Assembly: GCF_019175365.1 (NCBI RefSeq)
Contig: NZ_CP059572.1
Coordinates: forward strand, 1,364,001-1,428,000
Length of the DNA: 64,000 bases
Direction: 5' to 3'
Origin: Actinomadura graeca
Lineage (GTDB): Bacteria; Actinomycetota; Actinomycetes; Streptosporangiales; Streptosporangiaceae
Every line of letters begins with the position of its first letter. Position 1 is the stretch's first letter. Positions 36,960-45,913 of the stretch are shown in pieces. The notes under the pieces are model-generated. The model was not told the DNA's origin, made no database searches, and saw nothing but the letters and a program-made list of their open reading frames with translations. The translations under genes and the position numbers were made by a program.

Positions 36960-37559
36960 GTGCCGACAGGGGTGGCCATCCGCGATGTGCGGGAGCAGCT
37001 GTTCAGCGCGGCCGAGCGGATCCTGCTCCGGGACGGGCCGAACGCGCTGACCAGCAGGGCGCTCACCACTGAGGCGGGCTGCGCCAAGGGGGTCCTGCAC
37101 CGGCATTTCGCCGACTTCGACGCCTTTCTCGCCGAGTTCGTCCTGGACCGCGTCCACCGGATGGACTCCCAGGCCGCCGCCCTGCGTGACGCCGCGGGGA
37201 CGGGGACGATCGCCGGGAACCTCACCGAGGCGCTGACCTCCCTGTTCGGGTCGGTCGCCGTCGCGGTCGTCGCGCTCATCACCTTCCGCGACGGGCTCCG
37301 CGACCGCCTGCGCCAGACATGGCCCGCCGGCGTCCCGGTCCTCACCGAGGCGGCCACCATGATCGCCGGCTATCTCGCCGCGGAGCGTGGGCTGGGGCGC
37401 CTCGCCCCCGAGGCCGACGTCGAGACCCTCGCCCCCACGCTGATCGGGGCGGGGCATCTGCTGTTCGCCGATCGGAAGGGCACGCCGCCGGAGCCCGGTG
37501 CCGTCGAGAAGATGGTCACGACCGTACTTGGGGGCGCCGCGCGGGATGCGCGGCCCTGA
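36960..37559 (+). CDS. TetR-family transcriptional regulator
   Basis: The 199-residue protein has the TetR helix-turn-helix near the N terminus (LTSRALTTEAGCAKGVLHRHF), followed by a helical ligand/dimer domain with a hydrophobic centre (SVAVAVVALITF). The ligand and targets cannot be told. GTG is chosen because GGGAGGGGGG lies just upstream; another GTG four codons in is possible. It lies 155 bases after the tRNA gene. Self-regulation is likely by family habit, but I could not assign an operator with confidence. Confidence 0.85.
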   Translation: MPTGVAIRDVREQLFSAAERILLRDGPNALTSRALTTEAGCAKGVLHRHFADFDAFLAEFVLDRVHRMDSQAAALRDAAGTGTIAGNLTEALTSLFGSVAVAVVALITFRDGLRDRLRQTWPAGVPVLTEAATMIAGYLAAERGLGRLAPEADVETLAPTLIGAGHLLFADRKGTPPEPGAVEKMVTTVLGGAARDARP

Positions 37560-37726
37560 GTCGGCGCCGTCCGGTCAGGTTGTTCTTTTTTCGGCCAAGC
37601 CCGTAAATCGCGTTTTTCAGGACCCTTTATGGGGGCGCGGGCGTCGACCTGGAGACTCAAGAGCTGCGGTCTGGAACGCCTGAGACGATACGGATGCGTG
37701 TATACGGGTGTGACTAGCGCGAACGG

Positions 37727-38650
37727 ATGAATCGCGCAATCTTGGCGGCCATGTGGTACCGACTTCTTATCACCGCGCTGACAACCGGACTCGTCCTGCC
37801 GCTCGGGGGCTCGGCCCTCGGCGCCGCGGAGCCCCTGCCCGACCGCATCCCGCTGCCCGCCGGATTCCAGCCGGAGGGGATCGCCGCGGGACCCGACGGC
37901 CAGGCGTTCCTCGGCTCGCGGGCCACCGGTGCCATCTACCGTGTGGACCTGCGCACCGGGAAGGGCGAGGTGATCAGCCAGCCGGTCGGCAAGCCGTCGC
38001 TGGGCATGAAGATCGGCAAGGACCGCCTGTACGTGGCCGGGGGCAACAGCGGGACGGCGCGCGTCTATGACACGCACAATGGCGCGCTTCTCAAGACCTA
38101 CACCCTCACCACGGCGACGGCCTTCATCAACGACGTCACCTTGACCGAGGACGCCGCGTTCCTCACCGACTCGACGAATCCGACGCTCTACAAAGTGCCC
38201 CTCACCGGCGACGGTGAGGCGACGAAGCTGCCCCTGACCGGGGACATCGTCTACCAGACCGGGTTCAACGCCAACGGCATCACCACGACCCCGGACCGCA
38301 AGTCCCTGGTGCTCATCCAGTCCAACACCGGGAAACTGTTCAAGGTCGACCCTGCCACGGGGGCGACCAAGACGGTTGACCTCCACGGTGAGACGCTGAC
38401 CGCCGGTGACGGGATCCTGCGGGACGGCCGCACCCTCTACGCCGTGCAGAACCGGCTCAACACCGTGGCCGTGTTCGAGCTGAGCGAGGACGGCGGCGAG
38501 GGCAAGCTCGTCAAGCGGGTGACCGACCCCAAGTTCGACGTCCCCACGACGGTCGCGAAGTTCGGGGAGCGGATCTACCTGCCGAACGCCCGCTTCAACA
38601 CCACGCCCACCCCCGAGACCCCCTACGACGTCATCGGGGTCCAGCCGTAA
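37727..38650 (+). CDS. Secreted SMP-30/NHL-like beta-propeller protein
   Basis: The 307-residue protein has an N-terminal signal peptide (hydrophobic core about 12-30, Ala-x-Ala region near 33). Repeated four-stranded blades of the SMP-30/gluconolactonase type follow: PEGIAAGPDGQAFLGSRATG, IYRVDLRTG, NDVTLTEDAAFLTDS, NGITTTPDRKSLVLIQ. Residues at the usual metal positions (Glu in PEG, Asn in FINDV, Asp near AGDGIL) look retained, so lactonase activity is possible but unproven. Substrate is unknown. An ATG eight codons in is an alternative start. Confidence 0.8.
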   Translation: MNRAILAAMWYRLLITALTTGLVLPLGGSALGAAEPLPDRIPLPAGFQPEGIAAGPDGQAFLGSRATGAIYRVDLRTGKGEVISQPVGKPSLGMKIGKDRLYVAGGNSGTARVYDTHNGALLKTYTLTTATAFINDVTLTEDAAFLTDSTNPTLYKVPLTGDGEATKLPLTGDIVYQTGFNANGITTTPDRKSLVLIQSNTGKLFKVDPATGATKTVDLHGETLTAGDGILRDGRTLYAVQNRLNTVAVFELSEDGGEGKLVKRVTDPKFDVPTTVAKFGERIYLPNARFNTTPTPETPYDVIGVQP

Positions 38651-38703
38651 GAGGGTCCCGCCGCCTTATCGGCGTTTAACCCGCCTTCGGCCATGCTCGG
38701 CGC

Positions 38704-39366
38704 ATGCGGGTTCTGGTCGTCGAGGACGAGCGGGTGCTGGCGGACACGATCGCCATGGGCCTCCGGGAGGAGGCCATGGCGGTCGATGTCGTCTATGACG
38801 GCGACGACGCGCTCGAACGTGCCTTCTGCAACGAGTACGACGTGGTCGTCCTGGACCGCGACCTGCCGACGGTCCACGGGGACGACGTGTGCCGGGAACT
38901 GGTCGCGCGGCGGCACGCGGGGCGCATCCTGATGCTGACCGCGGCCGGGGACGTCGACGACCGGGTGGACGGCCTGTCGCTCGGCGCCGACGACTACCTG
39001 CCCAAGCCCTTCGTGTTCGGTGAGCTGGTGGCGCGGGTGCGGGCGCTGGCGCGGCGGTCGGGGGCGCCGGTGCCGCCGGTGCTGGAGCGCAGGGGCATCC
39101 GGCTCGACCCGCACCGCCGGAGGGTCGCCCGGGACGGCCGGGAGCTGCGCCTGACGAAGAAGGAGTTCGCCGTGCTGGAGGAGCTGCTGCGGGCGGAGGG
39201 CGGGGTGGTGAGCGCCGAGCGGCTGCTGGAGCGGGCGTGGGACGAGAACATCGACCCCTTCAGCAACATCGTCCGGGTGACGATGGCGACGCTGCGGCGC
39301 AAGCTCGGCGAGCCGCCGGTGATCGAGACGGTCACCGGCGCCGGGTACCGGCTGGAGGCGCGGTGA
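38704..39366 (+). CDS. OmpR-family response regulator
   Basis: The 220-residue regulator has a receiver domain with the acidic pocket in VVEDE, the phospho-acceptor D51 in VVVLDRDLP, the conserved Lys in DDYLPKPF, and a C-terminal winged helix (RVTMATLRRKLGEPPVIETV) that binds DNA. Its stop overlaps the start of the kinase gene in GTGA, so the two are partners. The stimulus is not evident; no target transporter gene is adjacent. A small secreted beta-propeller gene lies directly upstream. Confidence 0.93.
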   Translation: MRVLVVEDERVLADTIAMGLREEAMAVDVVYDGDDALERAFCNEYDVVVLDRDLPTVHGDDVCRELVARRHAGRILMLTAAGDVDDRVDGLSLGADDYLPKPFVFGELVARVRALARRSGAPVPPVLERRGIRLDPHRRRVARDGRELRLTKKEFAVLEELLRAEGGVVSAERLLERAWDENIDPFSNIVRVTMATLRRKLGEPPVIETVTGAGYRLEAR

Positions 39367-40565
39367 GGCCCCGGCCGAGCGTCCGGACGCGGCTGACGCT
39401 GGTGTACGGGTCGCTGTTCCTGGTGACGTCGGCGGTGCTGGTGGCGGTGACGTACCTGCTGACCGTCCGGACGATGGAGCAGCGGTTCCCGCAGGCGAAC
39501 GCCGGGTCGGCGACGGCGATCGCGGAGCTGCGGGGCACCGGCATGGCGGACGCGGTGAAGCGGCTGACGGCGCTGAAGGCCGAAGCCGACCGGCAGGCGG
39601 CGCAGCAGAAGCGCGACATGCTGGAGCAGCTGCTGCAGAGCTCGCTGGTCACGATGCTGGTGGTGGGCGTGCTCGCGGTGGTGATCGGGTACGTGGTCGC
39701 GGGGCGCATGCTGCGGCCGCTGCACACGGTGACCGCGACCGCGCGGCGGCTGTCGGAGAGCAACCTGTACGAGCGGATCGCGCTGGACGGCCCGCAGGAC
39801 GAGATCAAGGACCTGGCCGACACGTTCGACCGGATGCTGGACCGGCTGCACCGGGCGTTCGACACGCAGCGGCGGTTCGTCGCGAACGCCTCGCACGAGC
39901 TGCGGACGCCGCTGACGATCAACCGGACGGTCCTGGAGGTCGCGCTGGCGAGCGGGAAGAGCCCGCCGGAGACCAAGGCGCTGGCGGACGTGCTGCTGGG
40001 CAACACCGCGCGGCACGAGCGGCTGATCGAGGGGCTGCTGCTGCTGGCGCGGTCGGAGCGGGAGCTCGGCACCCGGGCGGACACGCCGCTGCCCGACGTG
40101 GTGCGCGGCGCGCTCGGCCAGCTGGACGGGCTCGCCGGCGACGTGGACGTGGAGGCGCGGCTGGAGCCCGCGGCGGCGTCCGGCGATCCGGTGCTGCTGG
40201 AGCGGTGCGCGGTCAACCTGCTGGAGAACGCGATGAAGTACAACGTCCCGGACGGGCGGGTGTGGGTGCGCACCGGGACCCGCGGCGGCATGGTGTTCCT
40301 GCAGGTGGTCAACACCGGGCGGGCCGTCCCCGCCTACGAGGTCGCGACGATCTTCGAGCCGTTCCGGCGGCTGCGGGCCGACCGCGCGGGCGGCAGGGAC
40401 AGGGTCGGGTCGGCCGACGGGGCGGGGCTCGGCCTGTCGATCGTGCGGGCGGTCGTCGGCGCGCACGGCGGGACGATCGAGACCGTCCCGCGGCCGGAGG
40501 GCGGCCTGTCGATCACGGTGCTGCTGCCGGGGGCGGGCGGCCGGGAGCCGGTGCCGGCGGCGTGA
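39363..40565 (+). CDS. Sensor histidine kinase
   Basis: The 400-residue kinase has two membrane helices (about 10-32 and 95-120) bracketing a short extracytoplasmic part, a HAMP domain (about 118-170), and a HisKA domain with the phospho-acceptor H178 in NASHELRTPL. The HATPase domain has the N box LLENAMKYN, a G box near DGAGLGLSIV and a final GGLSITVLLP. The sensor region is only about 60 residues and Ala/Gln/Lys-rich, so a small ligand or membrane signal is likely. GTG start overlaps the regulator gene by four bases. Confidence 0.93.
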   Translation: MRPRPSVRTRLTLVYGSLFLVTSAVLVAVTYLLTVRTMEQRFPQANAGSATAIAELRGTGMADAVKRLTALKAEADRQAAQQKRDMLEQLLQSSLVTMLVVGVLAVVIGYVVAGRMLRPLHTVTATARRLSESNLYERIALDGPQDEIKDLADTFDRMLDRLHRAFDTQRRFVANASHELRTPLTINRTVLEVALASGKSPPETKALADVLLGNTARHERLIEGLLLLARSERELGTRADTPLPDVVRGALGQLDGLAGDVDVEARLEPAAASGDPVLLERCAVNLLENAMKYNVPDGRVWVRTGTRGGMVFLQVVNTGRAVPAYEVATIFEPFRRLRADRAGGRDRVGSADGAGLGLSIVRAVVGAHGGTIETVPRPEGGLSITVLLPGAGGREPVPAA

Positions 40566-40568
40566 CGC

Positions 40569-42275
40569 TCAGCCGGCGCGGCTGGCCTGCTCGGGGCGGG
40601 TCGCCGGCCAGGGGACGTGTCCCTCGGGCGCCGCGCCGGGCCGGTCGGTCAGCCAGCGGTGGACGACCTTGCCGGTGGCGTTGCGGGGCAGCTCGTCGAT
40701 GAAGTGCACGTCGCGCGGCGCGGCGTACCGGGCGACCTGGGCGCGGACGTGCTCGCGGAGGGCCTCGGCGTCGAGCCGGGCGCCGGGCCGCAGGACGACG
40801 TAGGCGGCGAGCCGCTGCCCCCACTCGGTGTCGGGGACGCCGACGACGGCGACCTCGTGGATCTGCGAGAGGCGCAGCAGGGCGTCCTCGACGTCGCGGG
40901 GGACGATGTTCTCGCCGCCGGAGACGACCAGCCCGTCGCGGCGGCCGTCGACGAACAGCAGGCCGCGGTCGTCGACGTGGCCGAGGTCGCCGATGGCGAG
41001 CAGGCCGTCGCGGACCTCCATGGGCTCGCCGCCGGTGTAGCCCTCGAACAGCAATTCGTTCGCGGCGAAGATCTGCCCGATGGCCGAGCGGCCGAGCCGG
41101 TTCCCCTGCCCGTCCATGATCGCCAGCGAGGTGTTGCGCGGCGGGCGGCCGGCGGTGCGGGGGTCGGCCCGCAGGTCGCGGGGGGTGGCGATGGACACCC
41201 AGGACGCCTCGGTGGAGCCATAGACGTTGTAGAGCCGGTCGCCGAACTCGTCCATGAAGCGGGTGGCGAGGTCCCCGGGGAGCGCGGCGCCGCTGACCGC
41301 GGCGATCCGCAGCGAGGACGTGTCGTGGGCGGCGCGGACCTCCGGGGGGAGATCCAGGATGCGCTGCAGCATGACGGGGACGGCGAACACGGCGACGTCG
41401 CGGTGCGCGGCGACCGCGCGGAGCGTCTGCTCGGGGTCGAAACGGCGGTGCAGGACGGCCGGCGTGCGCAGCGCCCAGGCCATCTGGAGCGCGGCGTAGC
41501 CCCAGGTGTGGAACAGCGGCGCCTCGATGACCATCGTCTGGCGGGCGCGCAGCGGGATCCGGGACGTCATGGACGCCAGCGGCCACAGCCCGGGGCGGGG
41601 CGGGCGGCGGGCGCCCTTGGGACGGCCGGTGGTGCCCGAGCTGAGCATGATCGTCCGGCTCTGGATCTGCGGGGGGCCGGAGGTCCCGCCCTCCGGCGGG
41701 CCCGCGGCGATGATCTTGTCGATGCCGGGCCCGGGGTGCCGGTCGGCCCACAGGACGTGCTTGCGCAGCGCGAGGGGGACGCCGCCGAGCAGCGGCGCGA
41801 ACTCGGCGTCCACGATGAGCAGGCCGGGGCGCAGCTCGGACAGGACGGCGCTGATCTGCCTCGTCCCGAAACCGGTGTTGAGCAGCACGACCTCGGCGCC
41901 GCGCCTGCTGCACGCGACGAGCGTCACGGCCATGCCGCGGTGGTTGCGGCACAGCACGCCGACGCGCTGCCGGGGGCCGCTGAGGGGCAGCCCGGCGGCG
42001 AGGCGGGCGGCCTGCCCGTCCAGCTCGGCGAAGGTGAGCGGGCCGTCGTCGTCGATGAGGGCGGTCTTGGCCGGTGAGCGCGCGGCCGCGCCGACGACCA
42101 GCCCGGCGAGCGTGGTGCCCCAGCGGTGCAGCGCGCCGATCTGGCGGAGGGTGCCGCGGGGGCCGAGGCCACCGGAGAACAGCAGGCCGGTGCGCACCAG
42201 GAGGGCGGAGAGGTCGCGGCTGTGCCCGACACGCCGCCGCAGTCCCGGCCGGTAGACGGGCCTCGCGTGGACCAC
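40569..42275 (-). CDS. Acyl-CoA synthetase (AMP-forming), fatty-acid CoA ligase type
   Basis: The 568-residue enzyme should activate a carboxylic acid to its CoA thioester via an acyl-AMP. The P-loop is SSGTTGRPKGA, the second signature YGSTEASW, and the adenine/ribose motif GDLGHVDDRGLL. The catalytic Lys is in LPRNATGKVVHRW near the C terminus. Chain length cannot be told. GTG (MVHARPVY) is preferred because GGAGGAGG lies just upstream; an in-frame GTG nine codons earlier lacks one. It is divergent from the thiolase/FadB pair, so all three probably serve one beta-oxidation route. The 3-prime end meets the kinase gene with three bases between stops. Confidence 0.9.
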   Translation of the reverse strand: MVHARPVYRPGLRRRVGHSRDLSALLVRTGLLFSGGLGPRGTLRQIGALHRWGTTLAGLVVGAAARSPAKTALIDDDGPLTFAELDGQAARLAAGLPLSGPRQRVGVLCRNHRGMAVTLVACSRRGAEVVLLNTGFGTRQISAVLSELRPGLLIVDAEFAPLLGGVPLALRKHVLWADRHPGPGIDKIIAAGPPEGGTSGPPQIQSRTIMLSSGTTGRPKGARRPPRPGLWPLASMTSRIPLRARQTMVIEAPLFHTWGYAALQMAWALRTPAVLHRRFDPEQTLRAVAAHRDVAVFAVPVMLQRILDLPPEVRAAHDTSSLRIAAVSGAALPGDLATRFMDEFGDRLYNVYGSTEASWVSIATPRDLRADPRTAGRPPRNTSLAIMDGQGNRLGRSAIGQIFAANELLFEGYTGGEPMEVRDGLLAIGDLGHVDDRGLLFVDGRRDGLVVSGGENIVPRDVEDALLRLSQIHEVAVVGVPDTEWGQRLAAYVVLRPGARLDAEALREHVRAQVARYAAPRDVHFIDELPRNATGKVVHRWLTDRPGAAPEGHVPWPATRPEQASRAG

Positions 42276-42366
42276 GGGTGCCCCTCCTCCTGCTGTTTTC
42301 ACACCACGTTAGCCATGGTCACCAGTGCGTACAAGGGCCAGGTCGCGCCCACAGCCGGTCAAGGGT

Positions 42367-42401
42367 TACCGGTGGGTAGGCTATGCTGCTACCGCCGGGT
42401 A
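42367..42401. promoter_or_regulatory. Two TACC-N4-GGTA dyads in the divergent fatty-acid promoter
   Basis: TACCGGTGGGTA at 42367-42378 and TACCGCCGGGTA at 42390-42401 are each perfect TACC/GGTA inverted repeats with a four-base centre, 23 bp apart centre to centre. A TATGCT -10-like hexamer lies between them. The pair lies in the gap shared by the acyl-CoA ligase and the thiolase gene, as expected for a TetR-type repressor of beta-oxidation genes. Confidence 0.7.
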
Positions 42402-42450
42402 ATATCTCTGGCGGCACCCGCCCGCCGCCCATCGCAGGGAGGACGACACC

Positions 42451-43653
42451 GTGCCTCGCACCGCACGCGACGTCGTGTTCGTCGACGGCGTCCGCACGCC
42501 GTTCGGCAAGGCCGGTCCCACCGGCCTGTATGCCGAGACACGCGCCGATGACCTGGTCGTCCGCGCGATCCGGGAGCTGATGCGCCGCAATCCGTCCCTG
42601 CCGCCGGAGCGGGTGGACGAGGTCGCCGTCGCCGCCACCACCCAGACCGGCGACCAGGGCCTGACCATCGGGCGGTCCGCCGCCGTGCTGGCCGGGCTGC
42701 CCACGAGCGTCCCCGGGTACGCGGTCGACCGGATGTGCGCGGGCGCGATGACCGCCGTGACCACATCCGGCACGGGCATCTCCTTCGGCTCCTACGACGT
42801 CGTCATCGCGGGCGGCGTCGAGCACATGGGACGGCACCCGATGGGCGAGGGCGTCGACCCCAACCCCCGGTTCCTCGCCGACCGGCTCGTGGACCCGTCC
42901 GCGCTCGTGATGGGATCGACCGCGGAGAACCTGCACGACCGCTTCCCCGGGATCACCAAGGACCGCGCGGACGCCTACGCCGTCCGCAGCCAGCAGCGGA
43001 CCGCCGCCGCCTACGCCGCCGGGCGGATCCAGGCGGACCTCGTGCCGACCGCGGTCCGCTCCGCCGAGCGGGGCTGGGGCCTCGCCACCGAGGACGAGCC
43101 GCCGCGCCCCGGCACCACGCTCGACGGCCTCGCCCGGCTCACGACGCCGTTCCGCGCGCACGGCAACGTCACGGCGGGGAACTCCGCGGGCCTCAACGAC
43201 GGCGCCACCGCCTGCCTGCTGGCCGCCGAGGACGTGGCCCGCGAGCTCGGCCTGACCCCGCGGATGCGGCTGGTCGACTTCTCCTTCGCCGGGGTGGAAC
43301 CCGAGGTGATGGGCGTCGGGCCCGTCCCGGCGACCGGGCGGCTCCTCGCCCGCAACGCGCTGACCATGGACGACATCGGCCTCATCGAGATCAACGAGGC
43401 GTTCGCCGTGCAGGTGCTGGCGTTCCTGGAGCACTTCGGGATCGCCGACGACGACCCGCGGGTGAACCCGTGGGGCGGCGCCATCGCCGTCGGCCATCCG
43501 CTGGCCTCGTCCGGCGTCCGGCTGATGATCCAGCTGTCGCGCCTGTTCGAGGAGCACCCCGCCGTCCGGTACGGCCTGACGACGATGTGCGTCGGCATGG
43601 GCATGGGGGGAACCGTCCTGTGGGAGAACACGAGCCGGGAGGCCGCCGAGTGA
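42451..43653 (+). CDS. fadA: Thiolase (acetyl-CoA C-acyltransferase)
   Basis: This enzyme cleaves 3-ketoacyl-CoA with CoA. The 400 residues fit. The nucleophilic Cys is in DRMCAGAMT (about C96), the His in NEAFAVQV (about H-containing motif region replaced by E-A-F), the GHP motif in VGHPLASSG and the acid/base Cys in MCVGMGMGG. GTG start. The stop overlaps the start of the FadB gene in GTGA, so the two form the usual trifunctional pair. Symbol reflects the family and context. Confidence 0.92.
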   Translation: MPRTARDVVFVDGVRTPFGKAGPTGLYAETRADDLVVRAIRELMRRNPSLPPERVDEVAVAATTQTGDQGLTIGRSAAVLAGLPTSVPGYAVDRMCAGAMTAVTTSGTGISFGSYDVVIAGGVEHMGRHPMGEGVDPNPRFLADRLVDPSALVMGSTAENLHDRFPGITKDRADAYAVRSQQRTAAAYAAGRIQADLVPTAVRSAERGWGLATEDEPPRPGTTLDGLARLTTPFRAHGNVTAGNSAGLNDGATACLLAAEDVARELGLTPRMRLVDFSFAGVEPEVMGVGPVPATGRLLARNALTMDDIGLIEINEAFAVQVLAFLEHFGIADDDPRVNPWGGAIAVGHPLASSGVRLMIQLSRLFEEHPAVRYGLTTMCVGMGMGGTVLWENTSREAAE

Positions 43654-45731
43654 ACCCCGAGATCTTCACCGGCGAGGTCGTCACGCACGCCCGCGTCCGC
43701 GACGTGACGCTCCCCGGCGGTGCCGGGACGCTGGCGCTCATCACGCTCGACAACGGGCACGACCACACCCGGCCCAGCACGTTCGGCCCCCGCGGTCTCG
43801 CCGAGCTCGGCGCCGCGCTCGACGCCGTCGCCGCGCGCGAGGACATCGCCGCCGTCGGCGTGACCGGCAAGCCGTTCGTCTTCGCGGTCGGCGCCGACCT
43901 CAAGGGCGTCCCGCTGATCACCGGCCGCGCGGACGCGGCGGCCGTCGGGCGGCTCGGCCACGACGTGTTCCGGCGGCTCGGCGAGCTGCGCGTCCCGTCG
44001 TTCGCCTACTACAACGGCGCGGCGCTGGGCGGCGGGGTCGAGATCGGCCTGCACTGCTCCTACCGGACGATCTCGTCCGGCGTCACGGCGTTCGCGCTGC
44101 CCGAGACGTTCCTCGGCCTGGTGCCCGGCTGGGGAGGGACGTACCTGCTGCCGCACCTGATCGGCGCGGAGAGGGCGCTCACGGTCATCGTCGACAACCC
44201 GCTCGCGCAGAACCGGATGCTGCGGGCCCGCCAGGTGCACGAGCTGGGCATCGCCGACGCGATCTTCGACTCGGCCGACTTCCTGGAGGAGTCGCTCGCC
44301 TGGACGGCCCGCGTCCTGACCGGTGAGGCCGAGGTCCGGCGGCCCGAGGTGGACCGCGGCGCGGCGTGGGACGACGCGGTCGCGAAGGCCCGCTGGACCG
44401 TGGACGGCAGGCTCCACGGCGCCGCCCCGTCCTACGTGCGGGCGCTCGACCTGATCGCCGCCGCCAAGGACCGCACCCGCGACGAGGGCTTCGCCGCCGA
44501 GGACGAGGCCCTGGCGGACCTCATCATGGGCGACGAGCTGCGCGCGGGCCTGTACGCGTTCGACCTCACCCAGAAGCGCGCCAAGCGTCCGGCCGGGGCG
44601 CCCGACCCCGCGCTCGCCCGGCCCGTCACCAAGGTCGGGATCGTGGGCGCCGGGCTGATGGCCTCGCAGCTCGCGCTGCTGTTCGCGCGCCGCCTCGACG
44701 TGCCGGTCGTGCTGACCGACCTCGACCGGGAGCGCCTGGACCGGGGCGTCGGCGCCGCGCACGCCGAGGTCGGCGGGCTGCTCGGCAAGGGACGCGTCTC
44801 CCCCGACAAGGCGGCCCGGCTCAGGTCGCTCATCACCGGATCGCTCACCAAGGACGCGTTCGCCGACGCCGATCTCGTCATCGAGGCGGTCTTCGAGGAG
44901 ATGGCGGTCAAGCGAGCGGTGTTCGCCGAGGTCGAGGAGCACGTCACGGCCGAGTGCGTCCTGGCGACCAACACCTCCTCCCTGTCGGTCGGCGAGATGG
45001 CGGCCGGGCTGAGGCACCCCGAGCGCCTCGTCGGCCTCCACTTCTTCAACCCGGTCGCGGTGCTGCCGCTGCTGGAGGTCGTGCGGGGCGCGCGGACCGG
45101 CGACGCGGCCCTCGCCACCGCGTTCGCGACGGGCAAGGCCCTGCGGAAGTCCTGCGTGCTGGTCGAGGACGCCCCCGCGTTCGTGGTGAACCGCGTCCTG
45201 GTCCGGCTGCTCGCCGAGATCGTCCAGGCGGTGGACGAGGGCACGCCGATCGAGGTCGCCGAGCGCGCCGCCGCGCCGCTCGGGCTGCCGATGCCGCCGT
45301 TCATGCTGATGGGCCTGGTCGGCCCGGCCATCGCGCTGCACGTCAACGAGACGCTGCACGCCGCGTTCCCCGGCCGTTTCCCGCTGTCGGGCAACCTCGC
45401 GAAGCTGGTCGCGGCCGGCAAGCCCGGCGTGTACCGGCCCGACCTCACCCTCGACCCCGAGGTGGTGGACCTCTTCGCGGGCGGGACGGACCCGTCCACG
45501 GCCGAGGAGGTCCTCGGCCGGGCGCTGGCCGCGCTCGCGAGTGAGGTCCGGGCCCTGCTCGACGAGGGCGTGGTCGCCGCCGCCGAGGACGTCGACCTGT
45601 GCATGATCCTCGGCGCGGGGTGGCCGTTCCACCTCGGCGGCATCACCCCGTACCTGGACAGGACCGGCGTCGCGGAGAAGGTCACCGGACGGCGGTTCCT
45701 GCCGCCGGGGACCGCGTCCCTGCCCGCCTGA
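43650..45731 (+). CDS. fadB: FadB-type fusion: enoyl-CoA hydratase / 3-hydroxyacyl-CoA dehydrogenase
   Basis: The 693-residue fusion hydrates 2-enoyl-CoA and oxidises the 3-hydroxyacyl-CoA. The crotonase domain (about 20-300) has the oxyanion-hole region VGADLKGV and the catalytic Glu in GGGVEIGLH and ALPETFLGLVPGWGG. The dehydrogenase starts at KVGIVGAGLMASQLALLFAR (about 328, NAD-binding). Its catalytic His is in LVGLHFFNPVAVL, followed by the helical C-terminal domain (NRVLVRLLAEI). GTG overlaps the thiolase stop. Conserved Glu pair indicates that hydratase activity is intact. Confidence 0.92.
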   Translation: MNPEIFTGEVVTHARVRDVTLPGGAGTLALITLDNGHDHTRPSTFGPRGLAELGAALDAVAAREDIAAVGVTGKPFVFAVGADLKGVPLITGRADAAAVGRLGHDVFRRLGELRVPSFAYYNGAALGGGVEIGLHCSYRTISSGVTAFALPETFLGLVPGWGGTYLLPHLIGAERALTVIVDNPLAQNRMLRARQVHELGIADAIFDSADFLEESLAWTARVLTGEAEVRRPEVDRGAAWDDAVAKARWTVDGRLHGAAPSYVRALDLIAAAKDRTRDEGFAAEDEALADLIMGDELRAGLYAFDLTQKRAKRPAGAPDPALARPVTKVGIVGAGLMASQLALLFARRLDVPVVLTDLDRERLDRGVGAAHAEVGGLLGKGRVSPDKAARLRSLITGSLTKDAFADADLVIEAVFEEMAVKRAVFAEVEEHVTAECVLATNTSSLSVGEMAAGLRHPERLVGLHFFNPVAVLPLLEVVRGARTGDAALATAFATGKALRKSCVLVEDAPAFVVNRVLVRLLAEIVQAVDEGTPIEVAERAAAPLGLPMPPFMLMGLVGPAIALHVNETLHAAFPGRFPLSGNLAKLVAAGKPGVYRPDLTLDPEVVDLFAGGTDPSTAEEVLGRALAALASEVRALLDEGVVAAAEDVDLCMILGAGWPFHLGGITPYLDRTGVAEKVTGRRFLPPGTASLPA

Positions 45732-45842
45732 CCCGTCTTCCCGGCGCGTGCACGGTGCCGAAGCGGCGCGGGCGCGGTGCCGCTTCGCTGCCATTTTTCA
45801 CGACATTTCGCCAGGTCACGGGCAGTGTTGAGGTCCGCTGAT

Positions 45843-45870
45843 CATAAGGCCCGTACATACGGGCATAAGG
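45843..45870 (+). promoter_or_regulatory. Dyad flanked by direct repeats upstream of the permease gene
   Basis: GCCCGTA-CA-TACGGGC (45849-45864) is a perfect 7-bp inverted repeat. It is flanked on both sides by the direct repeat CATAAGG (45843-45849 and 45864-45870). It lies about 45 bases before the APC permease start, the usual place for a repressor operator. The cognate regulator is unknown. Confidence 0.6.
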
Positions 45871-45913
45871 CGGACGGCCGTTCCGGCACCGGGATCGCAA
45901 GGAGCTCCGAGGC

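Noticed and set aside
36960..37559. Linking the TetR regulator to the TACC-N4-GGTA sites
   Set aside because: No such dyad is seen near the TetR gene itself, so assigning it would be a guess.
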